Below, piece after piece: positions 26,158 through 34,421 of a DNA stretch of 64,000 nt. Each line of letters starts with the position of its first letter. The first letter of the stretch is position 1. Below the pieces are notes generated by a model. The model worked only from the letters and a program-made list of their open reading frames with translations, did not search any database and was not told where the DNA came from. Source of the stretch: Candidatus Polarisedimenticolia bacterium (GTDB lineage Bacteria > Acidobacteriota > Polarisedimenticolia > Gp22-AA2 > AA152); assembly GCA_036004685.1 (NCBI GenBank), contig DASYRE010000010.1, forward strand, positions 42,806-106,805, in the 5' to 3' direction. The position numbers were made by a program, and so were the translations under genes.

Positions 26158-27590
26158 TGACCGGGATGAAAAAAGTCTGGTTCGACGACGACCGTTATCA
26201 CGATCAATGCGGCGTGTTCGGCGTGTTCGGGCATCCGGAGGCCGCCCACCTCACCTACCTCGGGCTCCACGCGCTGCAACACCGCGGGCAGGAGTCGGCG
26301 GGCATCGTCTCCTCCGACGGAGCGCGCCTGTTCGCCGAGCGGGGCATGGGCCACGTCGGCAAGGTCTTCTCCAAGTCGAACCTCGAGCGCCTGGCCGGGA
26401 CCATGGCGATCGGCCACGTCCGCTATTCGACCGCGGGGGAGAGCAAGCTCGTCAACGCACAGCCTCTCCGGATCGAGGGCGGGCGCGGCGAGATGGCCAT
26501 CGGCCACAACGGCAACCTCGTCAACGCCGCGCGTATGCGCTCCGACCTGGAAAAATCGGGCTCCATCTTCCAGACGACCTCCGACACCGAGATCATCCTC
26601 CATCTGATCGCGCGCTCCCCCCGTGAGAACCTCGAGGAGGCGATCGTCGACGCCCTGCAGCAGGTGGAAGGGGCCTACTCGCTCGTCTTCCTGTTTCCCG
26701 GGAAGATGGTCGCCGTACGGGATCCGCGCGGATTCCGCCCGCTGTCGCTGGGGCGGCTCGGCTCCGCGACGCTCGTCACCTCCGAGTCGTGCGCCCTGGA
26801 CCTGATCGACGCCGAGTTCGTCCGGGATCTCCAGCCGGGCGAAATGCTGGTGGTCACGGAAGACGGGACCGCCTCCTATCATCCTTTTCCGGCGGTGGCG
26901 CCGTCGCCGTGCATTTTCGAATACGTCTATTTCGCGCGGCCCGACAGCCTGCTCTACGGGCGCAGCGTCAACGTGGTGCGCAAGCGCCTGGGCCGTGAGC
27001 TGGCCCGCGAGCAGCCCGCGGCCGCGGATCTCGTCGTGCCGGTGCCCGACTCGGGAGTGTCGGCGGCGCTCGGATACGCGGAGGAGTCGGGGCTGCCGTT
27101 CGAATTCGGCCTGGTGCGCAACCATTACGTGGGACGGACCTTCATCGAGCCCCGCCAGTCGATCCGCCATTTCGGCGTCAAGCTGAAGCTCAACACCGTC
27201 CGGAACATCATCGCCGGCCGGCGCGTGGTGCTGGTCGACGACAGCATCGTGCGGGGCACGACGAGCCGGAAGATCGTCGCGATGGTCCGGGCGGCGGGGG
27301 CCAAGGAGATCCACGTCCGGATCTCCTGCCCGCCGACGACCGGCCCCTGCCATTACGGGATCGACACGCCCCGGCGCTCGGAGCTGATCGCCTCGAGCCA
27401 CTCGGTCGAGGAGATCGGCAAGTTCATCCAGGCGGACTCCCTCGGCTATCTCAGCCGGGACGGGATGTACCGCGCGGTCGGCGATCTGAAGGCCGATTTT
27501 TGCGACGCCTGCTACACGGGGAACTACCCCGTCCCCATTCCGCGCGAGGCGAAGCCGTCCCTGAAGGCCGCCGGAAAACCGGCCCGGTAG
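26157..27590 (+). CDS. purF: amidophosphoribosyltransferase PurF
   Basis: PurF makes 5-phosphoribosylamine from PRPP and glutamine, the committed step of purine synthesis. The N-terminal nucleophile is Cys18 in DDDRYHDQC|GVFG, preceded by a short propeptide as in the Bacillus-type enzyme. The PRPP loop VVLVDDSIVRGTTSRK lies near residue 360. Cysteines in SPCIFEY, TTGPCHYG and FCDACYTG match those that hold the 4Fe-4S cluster of the Bacillus enzyme. Starts are ATG 26157 (overlapping purL) or ATG 26166. TATAAT at 26153-26158 spans the junction. Confidence 0.96.
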   Translation: MTGMKKVWFDDDRYHDQCGVFGVFGHPEAAHLTYLGLHALQHRGQESAGIVSSDGARLFAERGMGHVGKVFSKSNLERLAGTMAIGHVRYSTAGESKLVNAQPLRIEGGRGEMAIGHNGNLVNAARMRSDLEKSGSIFQTTSDTEIILHLIARSPRENLEEAIVDALQQVEGAYSLVFLFPGKMVAVRDPRGFRPLSLGRLGSATLVTSESCALDLIDAEFVRDLQPGEMLVVTEDGTASYHPFPAVAPSPCIFEYVYFARPDSLLYGRSVNVVRKRLGRELAREQPAAADLVVPVPDSGVSAALGYAEESGLPFEFGLVRNHYVGRTFIEPRQSIRHFGVKLKLNTVRNIIAGRRVVLVDDSIVRGTTSRKIVAMVRAAGAKEIHVRISCPPTTGPCHYGIDTPRRSELIASSHSVEEIGKFIQADSLGYLSRDGMYRAVGDLKADFCDACYTGNYPVPIPREAKPSLKAAGKPAR

Positions 27591-27598
27591 CCTCCCCG

Positions 27599-27967
27599 AT
27601 GAAGCTCCGAGTCTCCCTGCTGCTGCTCGCCGCCCTCGGGCTGCAGATGCTGCCCGCCGGCGCCGGCTCCTTCTGCCGGGGCTGCGCGGCGCGCGCCTGC
27701 TGCCGGGCCGGGGGGCAAGCGCGCTGCTGTCCGCGGATGGCCGCCGGGTCCGCGCGGCCGGCCGAGGCCGGATGCCGGATCTCCTCGTGCGCGGCCGAAA
27801 GCCGCGACTCGACCCTTCCTGAGATACGGCCGGCGCGGCTCGCGCCGGCGCCGGCGTGCCCCGATCCGGGCCTCTCCGGCAGGCTCGCGGCCGCGCCGGG
27901 GCCGAGCGACGCCACTCCTCCGGCGAAGCCTCCGGCCACGCCTCCTCCCCGCGATCTCCTGGTCTGA
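27599..27967 (+). CDS. small exported Cys-rich protein
   Basis: A 122-residue protein with a clean signal peptide (MKLRVSLLLLAALGLQMLPAGAG|SFC). It then has ten Cys, mostly as CRGC, CC, CC and C...SC within residues 26-64, and an Ala/Pro-rich tail. I do not recognise a family. It precedes a beta-barrel gene and a TlpA-like thioredoxin gene on the same strand, so a periplasmic metal- or redox-related role is plausible. It starts 8 bases after purF (ATG 27599); a separate promoter was not found. Confidence 0.6.
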   Translation: MKLRVSLLLLAALGLQMLPAGAGSFCRGCAARACCRAGGQARCCPRMAAGSARPAEAGCRISSCAAESRDSTLPEIRPARLAPAPACPDPGLSGRLAAAPGPSDATPPAKPPATPPPRDLLV

Positions 27968-28069
27968 AGCGCCGCGCCATCCGATCGATTCCGCCGGCGA
28001 GCGAAGAGGTCCCGGCAGGACGGTCGTTGGCCGCCTCAATTCCACGAGAAGCTCAGGAAGGAGCCAGAC

Positions 28070-29065
28070 ATGAACCTCCGGCGGATTCTCTGCGCCGCCG
28101 TCGCGGCGGCGCTCGTGTCGGCCGCTGTCTCGCCCTGCGAGGCAAGCTGCGGCTCGGCCAACTGCTTTCTCGTCACCGGGACCCAGGAGGGGCTCAACTC
28201 CCCCGGGCAGGTGACACTCGACCTGTCGTTCAAATACCTTCCCCAGGACCGCATGCTGCGCGGCAGCCGAAGCGTGGACGAAGTCCTGGTCCCGAAGATC
28301 GATTTTGAGAACCGGACCATCGAGCCGGATCACCATCGCGAAATTTCGACCCTCAACCTTCTCGGCGAAGCCGGGCTGAACGTCGGCGTGACGAAACGCT
28401 CCACCGTGTCGGTGGTCCTGCCGCTCTACGTCGAGAAGCGGCACGAGCACTTCGACGAAGTCGGGACGCCTGAGGAGCACTTCACCAATGCCGACGGAAC
28501 CAGCGGTTTCGGAGACGTGCGGGTCCTGGGGCGCTACGCCCTGATTGCGGGGACGCAAAACCTGCTGATCGCGGGAGCCGGGATCAAGGTCCCCACCGGA
28601 GCGTACAAGCTTCGCGACGGGGAGGGGAGCATCAACGAGCCCGGCATCCAGCCCGGCTCGGGGGCGACCGACTACCTTGGGACGCTGCACTATGTCCACC
28701 AGTGGATTCCGAATCGGTGGGAGTATTTCCTGTCGGGAACGTACCAGCTCCGCGGCGAGAACTCCCTCGACTATCGTTTCGGAAGCCAGACTCTGGCCAA
28801 TGCCGGGGTCCGCTTCAGCCCGGGATCGCGCCTGGTCCTCAGCCTCCAGCTCAACGGACAGGGGGCGCCCCACGATTCCTACCGGGGCCAGGTCGTGGAC
28901 GGCACGGGCTCGAGGCAGATTGCGTTGACTCCGGGAATCACGATTTTCGGCTCCTCCGGAATCGGCTTCTACGCCCACGTGGCGGTGCCGGTCTACCAGA
29001 AAGTCAACGAGTCGCAACTCGTGCCCCGCACGGCGCTGGCCGTCGGACTGACGGGGACGTTCTAG
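28070..29065 (+). CDS. predicted outer-membrane beta-barrel protein
   Basis: A 331-residue exported protein. The signal peptide (1-26) ends near SPCEA|SCGSANC, leaving a short Cys pair at the mature N-terminus. The rest alternates beta strands with turns (VTLDLSFKYLP, LNVGVTKRSTVSVVLPLYV, DVRVLGRYALI, ENSLDYRFGSQTLANAGVRFS) and ends with a terminal Phe (ALAVGLTGTF), the usual barrel-assembly signal. It resembles the uncharacterised transporter-like barrel proteins often found beside thioredoxin-like genes. AAGGAG lies before ATG 28070, and the TlpA gene follows after 8 bases. Confidence 0.72.
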   Translation: MNLRRILCAAVAAALVSAAVSPCEASCGSANCFLVTGTQEGLNSPGQVTLDLSFKYLPQDRMLRGSRSVDEVLVPKIDFENRTIEPDHHREISTLNLLGEAGLNVGVTKRSTVSVVLPLYVEKRHEHFDEVGTPEEHFTNADGTSGFGDVRVLGRYALIAGTQNLLIAGAGIKVPTGAYKLRDGEGSINEPGIQPGSGATDYLGTLHYVHQWIPNRWEYFLSGTYQLRGENSLDYRFGSQTLANAGVRFSPGSRLVLSLQLNGQGAPHDSYRGQVVDGTGSRQIALTPGITIFGSSGIGFYAHVAVPVYQKVNESQLVPRTALAVGLTGTF

Positions 29066-29073
29066 GAGGCGTC

Positions 29074-29613
29074 ATGAGAATCGGCCGGAGGCTGACGGGG
29101 ATCGGCGCGGCGCTCCTGGCGGCCTCGTTCCTTGCGATCGCCGGCGTGGGGCCGCAGCCGGGCAGCCTCGCCCCCGATTTCGAGCTCAAGAGCCCCCAGG
29201 GAGCGGCCACCCGGCTCTCCTCGCTGCGAGGTCGGATCGTGGTCCTCCATTTCTGGGCGACCTGGTGCCCCCACTGTGTCGAGGAGATGCCGCTTCTCTC
29301 GCAGCTGGCCCGCGAGAGTGATCCGCGGCGCGTGACGGTCCTGGCCGTCAATCTCGGCGAGCCGGCGAGAAAAGTCTCGCGCTACCTGCGCTCGCGGCAA
29401 CTCAGCCTTGACGTGCTCCTCGATGCGCGGGGCAAGGTGGCGAGAGCCTACGGAGTGGCGGGGCTGCCTTCGACGGTGATCGTGGACGCCTCGGGCAGGA
29501 TCGTGAGGGAGATTTCGATGGGCAGCCTCGATCGCGAGGAATTCCGCCGAACTCTGAAACCCCTGCTCGAAAGAGTGGCACCGGGAGGCGGGCCGATCAA
29601 ACCAGGAACTTGA
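29074..29613 (+). CDS. TlpA-like thioredoxin-fold protein (periplasmic)
   Basis: A 179-residue exported thiol oxidoreductase. An N-terminal signal or anchor (about 1-25) is followed by the TlpA/ResA/CcmG pattern: APDFELKSPQGAATRLSSLRGRIVVLHFWATWCPHC (Cys65, Cys68), and GVAGLPSTVIVDASGRIV with the cis-Pro loop. Such proteins reduce periplasmic disulfides, for example in apocytochrome c. The Ccm cluster in this window has no CcmG of its own, so this gene is a possible supplier, but it is about 29 kb away. GGAGG precedes ATG 29074. Confidence 0.85.
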   Translation: MRIGRRLTGIGAALLAASFLAIAGVGPQPGSLAPDFELKSPQGAATRLSSLRGRIVVLHFWATWCPHCVEEMPLLSQLARESDPRRVTVLAVNLGEPARKVSRYLRSRQLSLDVLLDARGKVARAYGVAGLPSTVIVDASGRIVREISMGSLDREEFRRTLKPLLERVAPGGGPIKPGT

Positions 29614-29878
29614 GGAGCGCCGGCAGGGCAGCTTCGATTCCGGCGCGGCCGAGATCGTCCAGGAGCGTCGGCCGGCCTTCCTTCCGGGACGGCTGGGAGA
29701 GCAGGAATCCGATCGCCAGGGCCGCCGCCGTGCAGCCCAGGGGATGCCGCTCGAACCAGACACGCCAATCCAGCGAAGGGAGGCTGCCGCCCGATTTCAG
29801 TTCCTGGAGCGCTTGCTCGAGATCCTCCCGGGCCCGCGCGATCCCGGAGAGACAGGCCTCGATCTCCGGATCGCTCAT
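29597..29878 (-). CDS. small membrane protein, YqjK/DUF3618-like
   Basis: A 93-residue protein with an N-terminal helix (MSDPEIEACLSGIARAREDLEQALQEL) and a C-terminal hydrophobic segment (HPLGCTAAALAIGFLLSQ). The pattern and its place after YqjE- and YqjD-like genes match the enterobacterial yqjDEK arrangement. ATG 29878 overlaps the stop of the preceding gene (ATGA). Its 3' end overlaps the convergent TlpA gene by 17 bases. Function unknown; relatives are membrane-associated and stress-linked. Confidence 0.65.
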   Translation of the reverse strand: MSDPEIEACLSGIARAREDLEQALQELKSGGSLPSLDWRVWFERHPLGCTAAALAIGFLLSQPSRKEGRPTLLDDLGRAGIEAALPALLKFLV

Positions 29879-30294
29879 CGCAGCCGCTCGAGCCACTCGG
29901 CATCCCGCTTGAGATCGGCCCGCGTCTCCGCCAGGAAATCGCGCAGCCGGCGCAGCCGCCTCCACCCGGCGCCCAGGAGAAGAAGCCCGGCGACGAGGCA
30001 GAATCCCGCCACCAGGAGGAAGCCGGCGGCGGGGGAGTCGAGAAGACGGCCGAGGAACAGCGCCGCACCGGCGCCGGTGAAGATCAAGGCCAGAAGCAAG
30101 GCGACCGCCAGGCCGGCCAGGAGGATCGCGGCCACCCGAAGCTCCGCCAAATCCCGCGCCATCTCCATCTGGGCGAGCCGCAGCTTCCCGGAGAGCAGCG
30201 AAGACAGGCTCTCGAGGAGACGGGAGAAGACGGAGAGCCGCTGCGCTTCGGGCGGCGGCGGGGGCGGCAGTTTTCCGGCGTCGGCCTCGGGCAA
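29875..30294 (-). CDS. YqjE-like holin-superfamily membrane protein (DUF1469)
   Basis: A 139-residue protein: a Pro-rich N-terminus, an amphipathic stretch (LLESLSSLLSGKLRLAQMEMARDLAELR), two membrane segments (AAILLAGLAVALLLALIFTGAGAALFL and GFLLVAGFCLVAGLLLLGAG), then a basic helix. This is the Phage_holin_3_6/DUF1469 layout of YqjE. The start is TTG 30294, with GGAGG seven bases upstream and the previous stop five bases away; no ATG or GTG fits. Confidence 0.75.
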   Translation of the reverse strand: MPEADAGKLPPPPPPEAQRLSVFSRLLESLSSLLSGKLRLAQMEMARDLAELRVAAILLAGLAVALLLALIFTGAGAALFLGRLLDSPAAGFLLVAGFCLVAGLLLLGAGWRRLRRLRDFLAETRADLKRDAEWLERLR

Positions 30295-30298
30295 GACG

Positions 30299-30571
30299 CT
30301 ACCTCCGCCGCAGGATCTTCCCGAGCAGGAATCCGGCGGCCAGGGCGCCCAGGAGCGTCTTTCCGGGATTCTCCCGGATGTACGCCCGGGCGTCGTGATA
30401 GACGTCCTCGAGACTCTTCCTCTTGAGAGCCTCGAGCTTGTCGCGCGAAGAATCCACGATCTCGCGAAGCTTCTCTCCGGCGGCGCCTTCGATCGTCGAA
30501 AATCGATCTGCGGCGCTCCGTCCCCCGGTCGAAGCGGACCGGCTCCCCCCCGCGTTTTCTGCATCGGACAT
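30299..30571 (-). CDS. YqjD/ElaB-like (DUF883) membrane-anchored protein
   Basis: A 90-residue protein with a charged, helical N-terminal region (GEKLREIVDSSRDKLEALKRKSLEDVYHDARAYIRENPG) and a single C-terminal membrane segment with a glycine zipper (GKTLLGALAAGFLLGKILRRR). DUF883 proteins are tail-anchored; E. coli YqjD binds ribosomes in stationary phase. AAGGAGGAAGCC precedes ATG 30571. A TATAAT at 30613-30608 may be the -10 box, though a clear -35 is missing. First gene of the trio. Confidence 0.78.
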   Translation of the reverse strand: MSDAENAGGSRSASTGGRSAADRFSTIEGAAGEKLREIVDSSRDKLEALKRKSLEDVYHDARAYIRENPGKTLLGALAAGFLLGKILRRR

Positions 30572-30770
30572 GGCTTCCTCCTTGCGCCGGCTGGCGATGG
30601 CGACCAAATTATAGATCAGGGCGGGAGAGGTCCGGGGACCCAAGGGCGTGGTAAAATGACTGGCCTTTCCGTCCGGTCGAAAGGCGATGCTCCAAGTCCC
30701 CGATCCGGCCCCGTGGCATTCGTCGGCCCCGACAGGTCATGAACCGCAAGAACCCAGTGAAGGAGCAAGC

Positions 30771-31640
30771 GTGAATCTTGTCCCCGCCCGCAAACGGATC
30801 TCCGAGGTTCGTCCCTGGGAACGGGGTTGGTGGAAGCCCTGCAAGGGTAATCTCGGGGTGCTGATCCACCTGGTGACGATCCACGCTCTAGCCCTTGCGG
30901 GATTGATTCTGTTCCCCATCCCAGGGTGGAAGGTATTTCTCGTCGCGCTGGGTGCCGTCCTGCTCGGCGGGGCCGGGGTCACCGTCTGCTATCACCGGTA
31001 TCTCGCCCACAAGACCCTGCGCATGAATCCGATCCTCGAGCAGATCTTGATCTTCTTCGCCGTGGCCAACGGCTCCGGAGCGCCGCTTTCGTGGTCCGCG
31101 AATCACCGGGCCCATCACTCGACTGCCGACACGGTGGAGGACGTGAGCAGCCCGCGCTACGGCGGGTTCTGGTGGGCGCACCTGCGCTGGCTGTACCAGT
31201 GGCCCGCCGGCGACGTGGAGCGATGGTGCAAGGACCTCGACAAGAAGCGCTACTGGATTTGGAACTACCTCCAGCTTCCCGTGCTCCTGGTGAGCCTGTT
31301 CGGAGGGGCCCTCCTGGGCGGCGCGGGCCTCTTCTGGATCGGCCCCATCCGTCTCGTCTATTCCCTGCACATGCAGTGCTTCGTGAACAGCCTGCTGCAC
31401 CTTTCTCCGAAGCGCAACGTCGAGGGCGAGGATTCCAGTCAGAACATCTGGTGGCTGGGGCCCTTCCAGCTGACGGCCTGGGGCGAGAACTGGCACAAGA
31501 ACCACCACTCGCTCCCCCGGACCGCGCGGTTCGGCCGGGCCTGGTACCAGATCGACATGGGCTGGTACACCATCTGCCTGCTGCGGAGTCTCGGCCTCGT
31601 CTCGCACGTCTACTCCGACGAGGGATCCCCCCGCTCCTGA
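30771..31640 (+). CDS. membrane fatty acid desaturase (delta-9-like)
   Basis: A 289-residue di-iron membrane desaturase of the acyl-CoA/acyl-lipid type, introducing a cis double bond to keep membranes fluid. The three histidine boxes are complete: HRYLAH (75-80), HRAHH (112-116) and HKNHH near residue 244. Membrane segments flank them (VLIHLVTIHALALAGLILF, VFLVALGAVLLGGAGVTVCY). GTG 30771 follows GAAGGAGC. An extended -10-like TGGTAAAAT (30649-30657) may lie in its promoter. The electron donor is not encoded nearby. Confidence 0.92.
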   Translation: MNLVPARKRISEVRPWERGWWKPCKGNLGVLIHLVTIHALALAGLILFPIPGWKVFLVALGAVLLGGAGVTVCYHRYLAHKTLRMNPILEQILIFFAVANGSGAPLSWSANHRAHHSTADTVEDVSSPRYGGFWWAHLRWLYQWPAGDVERWCKDLDKKRYWIWNYLQLPVLLVSLFGGALLGGAGLFWIGPIRLVYSLHMQCFVNSLLHLSPKRNVEGEDSSQNIWWLGPFQLTAWGENWHKNHHSLPRTARFGRAWYQIDMGWYTICLLRSLGLVSHVYSDEGSPRS

Positions 31641-31739
31641 CGCCCGAGGGCCGGGCCTTTTCCGGCGGACGAACCTCCACGCCGGGGTCCGGCGCGCTCG
31701 CGCCGGAATTCCTCGCGGATCGCCGCCGCGGCCGCCCTC

Positions 31740-32096
31740 GTGCCGTTTCTGGCGGCGGTCGGCGTGTGGCTTGCGACCACCATCGCCCTGAACCAGAATA
31801 GAAGGACGCCGATCCCGCTTCGTCTCGACGCTCATCCGGAGGATCTCGCGCCCGTGGAAGCCATCCGCCAAGCCCGCGGTCCCGTCCTGCTCGGATTCGG
31901 AGGAAGGGATCCCTACCTGAGTCCGGGTCAGGTGGAGGGCCTGTTCCGCGAAGCTTTCTATCCCGCGACGCTATGGGTGGCTCAGAGAGCGGGGCACACC
32001 GATCTCTTCCGGATCAGTCCGAAGGCCTATCAAGTCAAAATGGACGTGTTCATCGCCTCGTCGCTCGGCTCGCCCGATCGAGGATGCCGGGGATGA
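31740..32096 (+). CDS. C-terminal fragment of an alpha/beta-hydrolase-like protein
   Basis: A 118-residue frame starting at GTG 31740. The first 20 residues are hydrophobic (FLAAVGVWLATTIAL). The rest matches the C-terminal third of alpha/beta hydrolases: DLAPVEAIRQARGPVLLGFGGRDPYLSP (the Asp-bearing strand) and WVAQRAGHTDLFRISPKAYQVKMDVFI (the catalytic His loop). The oxyanion and nucleophile (GxSxG) region is missing. It looks like a deletion remnant that kept an N-terminal anchor and the C-terminal domain. A functional small protein cannot be excluded. The stop overlaps the next start (ATGA). Confidence 0.5.
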   Translation: MPFLAAVGVWLATTIALNQNRRTPIPLRLDAHPEDLAPVEAIRQARGPVLLGFGGRDPYLSPGQVEGLFREAFYPATLWVAQRAGHTDLFRISPKAYQVKMDVFIASSLGSPDRGCRG

Positions 32097-33274
32097 GCTC
32101 GAAACGCGGCAAGGCGATCGTCGTGGGAGCGGGCGTCTTCGGCGCCACCGCCGCCCTGGAGCTGTGCCGGCGCGGCTGGCAGACGCTGCTGCTCGATCCG
32201 GGACCGCTGCCGCATCCGCGCGCCGCCTCGACCGACATCAGCAAGGTGGTCCGGCTGGCTTACGGCGCCGACGAGTTCTACACGGAGCTGATGGAGGAGG
32301 CGATTCCGATCTGGAGGGAGTGGAACGGCCGGTGGCCCGAGCCGCTCTTTCACGAGACCGGGGTCCTGATGATGACGCGCACCCCGATGCTTCCGGGTGA
32401 ATTCGAGCTCGAGAGCTTCCGGATCCTGGAGAAGCGGGGAAGGCGCCCTCTGCGAGTGACTCAGGCCGACCTGCGCCGCCGCTTTCCCGGCTGGAGGGCG
32501 CAGCCCTACGTGGACGGCTTCTACCATCCCGAAGGAGGTTACGCCGAAAGCGGCAGAGTGATGGAGAAAATCCTCCAATGGGGGCGCCTCGAGGGAGTGG
32601 AGGTCCGGCCGGAGATTCGCTGCGCCGGCCTCCTGGAGGCGGGAGGACGGGTGACGGGAGTGGTGACCGGAGAGGGCGAGCGACTCACCGCCGACCGAGT
32701 GATCGTCGCAGCCGGGGCTTGGACGGCCGACCTGATCCCCGGCCTGGCCGGCCACCTGCGCCCGTCGGCGCACCCCATTTTCCATTTCAAGCCGCCCAAC
32801 ACGCGGCTCTACGATCCTCGGCTCTTCCCGGTCTTCACCGCCGATATCTCGCGCACCGGCTGGTACGGCTTTCCGTTGAACCGGGACGGGCTCGTCAAGA
32901 TCGCCCGCCACGATCCGGGCCGCGTCCTGGACCCAAACGGCTCGCGGGACGTGAGCGCGGAGGAGGAGTCCGCGGTGCGCCGGTTCCTGGACGAGACCTT
33001 CCCGACGCTGGCGCCGCTGCCGATCATCGAGAAGCGGCTGTGCTTCTACTGCGACACGCGGGACGAGCATTTCTGGATCGACGGCGATCCCATGCGGCCG
33101 GGCCTGGTGGTCGCCTCGGGCGACAGCGGCCACGCCTTCAAGTTCGCCCCGGTGCTGGGGCGGATCATCGCCGACGTCGTGGAGGAGAAGCCCTCGCCGA
33201 ACCTGCGGCGCTTCCGGTGGCGTCCCGAGCTCTCGGTGACGCGGGGCCAGGAAGAGTCGCGCTGGCACGGCTGA
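32093..33274 (+). CDS. FAD-dependent oxidoreductase, DAO/sarcosine-oxidase-like
   Basis: A 393-residue flavoenzyme of the D-amino-acid oxidase superfamily. The dinucleotide motif is AIVVGAGVFGATAALEL (about 8-24); later segments (FYHPEGGYAESGRVM, DRVIVAAGAWTADLIPGL, FYCDTRDEHFWIDGDP, GDSGHAFKFAPVLG) resemble monomeric sarcosine oxidase and N-methyl-amino-acid oxidases, including the GHAFKFAP stretch near the covalent-FAD Cys of that family (here no Cys is adjacent). Substrate is probably a secondary amine or amino acid. ATG 32093 overlaps the preceding stop; ATG 32084 is an alternative. Confidence 0.85.
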   Translation: MSSKRGKAIVVGAGVFGATAALELCRRGWQTLLLDPGPLPHPRAASTDISKVVRLAYGADEFYTELMEEAIPIWREWNGRWPEPLFHETGVLMMTRTPMLPGEFELESFRILEKRGRRPLRVTQADLRRRFPGWRAQPYVDGFYHPEGGYAESGRVMEKILQWGRLEGVEVRPEIRCAGLLEAGGRVTGVVTGEGERLTADRVIVAAGAWTADLIPGLAGHLRPSAHPIFHFKPPNTRLYDPRLFPVFTADISRTGWYGFPLNRDGLVKIARHDPGRVLDPNGSRDVSAEEESAVRRFLDETFPTLAPLPIIEKRLCFYCDTRDEHFWIDGDPMRPGLVVASGDSGHAFKFAPVLGRIIADVVEEKPSPNLRRFRWRPELSVTRGQEESRWHG

Positions 33275-33296
33275 GCCTGGCCCGCCGGCCGGTTCC

Positions 33297-34421
33297 TCAA
33301 GCCTCCTCCGCAGCTCCGTCCGCACCGGCGCCGTGGCCCCGTCCCGGCGGCCTCGACGCCTCCTCGGGGCGATCCGGAACGAGGTCGATGGTCCGCGTCG
33401 GGTAAGGGATCACGATCCCTTCCTCCCGATAGCGGCGATGCAGCCGCTTGATGAATTCATGCCGGAGCAGCGGACCGGCTTCGAAGCTCGATGCCGTGAG
33501 GACGACGCGCAGGGCCACGCCCGACTCGCCGAAGGCGTCGTAGCGGATTCTCGGATCCTTCTCCCGCGCGCCTCCGTCGACCGATCGGAGGGTCTCCCGC
33601 GCGACCTCCAGAGTCAGGCGCTCGACCGCCGCCAGATCGCTGTCGTAATGGACCGCCAGCGTCACGGGAATCTCGATTTCGGGCCGCGGCAGGCTGAGGT
33701 TCGTGATCACGCTCTCCGCCAGGCGCGAGTTCGGGACGACCACCAGATCGTTCTGCGGCTGGCGAATCCGCGTGCTTCGCCAGCTGACCCGCTCGACGCG
33801 CCCTTCCTGCCCTCCTTCGAGCCGCACGAAGTGACCCGGCTCGATCGGCTTGTCGACGATCATGTGGATCCCGGCGAAGAGGTTCGCCAGCGTGTCCTTG
33901 AGCGCCAGGGCCACGGCCAGGCTGCCGATCCCCAGCGAGGCGAGCAGGGGAGTGATCGAGATCCCGATGCTGTCCAGAAAAATCAAGAGCCCGAGCGCGA
34001 CGATGATCCCGCGGACGATTCCCTGGACGAGATCCCTCGTCCCCTGAAAAACCGGCGTCCTCGACGCGAGCCGATCCAAGGCTCCCCGGCACAGGCGATC
34101 CACGAAGAGGACGAGCGCCACGGCCAGGGCGGCGTCGAACATCACGTCGAACGCGCGATCTCCTTCCGGCGGCAGGGGCAGGATCCTTCCGAGGACGACC
34201 AGCCCGCCCGCCGCGACGGCGACGAGAAGCGGCGTGGAGAGCGCGGCGATCACGACGACGTCCCAGCTCCAGGGCGTTCGCGCGGCCATGCGCTGCAGGC
34301 CGCGCAGGACGATCACCTTGAACAGGTAGAAGAGAAACATCCAGAGGACGAAGACCGCCGGGCCGAGGAACCACGGAGAGAGCAGCAGCTCGTGGGCCGG
34401 GAGACTCAGGAGGAGATTCAT
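33297..34421 (-). CDS. small-conductance mechanosensitive channel, MscS family
   Basis: A 374-residue inner-membrane channel that opens under membrane tension to release solutes in osmotic downshock. Several hydrophobic segments precede the pore helix GIGSLAVALALKDTLANLFAGIHMIVDKPIEPG (about 165-200), the best-conserved MscS region. The beta domain (GRVERVSWRSTRIRQPQNDLVVVPNSRLAESVITNLS) follows. The C-terminal tail is charged and Gly-rich. Convergent with the oxidoreductase gene. Confidence 0.93.
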   Translation of the reverse strand: MNLLLSLPAHELLLSPWFLGPAVFVLWMFLFYLFKVIVLRGLQRMAARTPWSWDVVVIAALSTPLLVAVAAGGLVVLGRILPLPPEGDRAFDVMFDAALAVALVLFVDRLCRGALDRLASRTPVFQGTRDLVQGIVRGIIVALGLLIFLDSIGISITPLLASLGIGSLAVALALKDTLANLFAGIHMIVDKPIEPGHFVRLEGGQEGRVERVSWRSTRIRQPQNDLVVVPNSRLAESVITNLSLPRPEIEIPVTLAVHYDSDLAAVERLTLEVARETLRSVDGGAREKDPRIRYDAFGESGVALRVVLTASSFEAGPLLRHEFIKRLHRRYREEGIVIPYPTRTIDLVPDRPEEASRPPGRGHGAGADGAAEEA

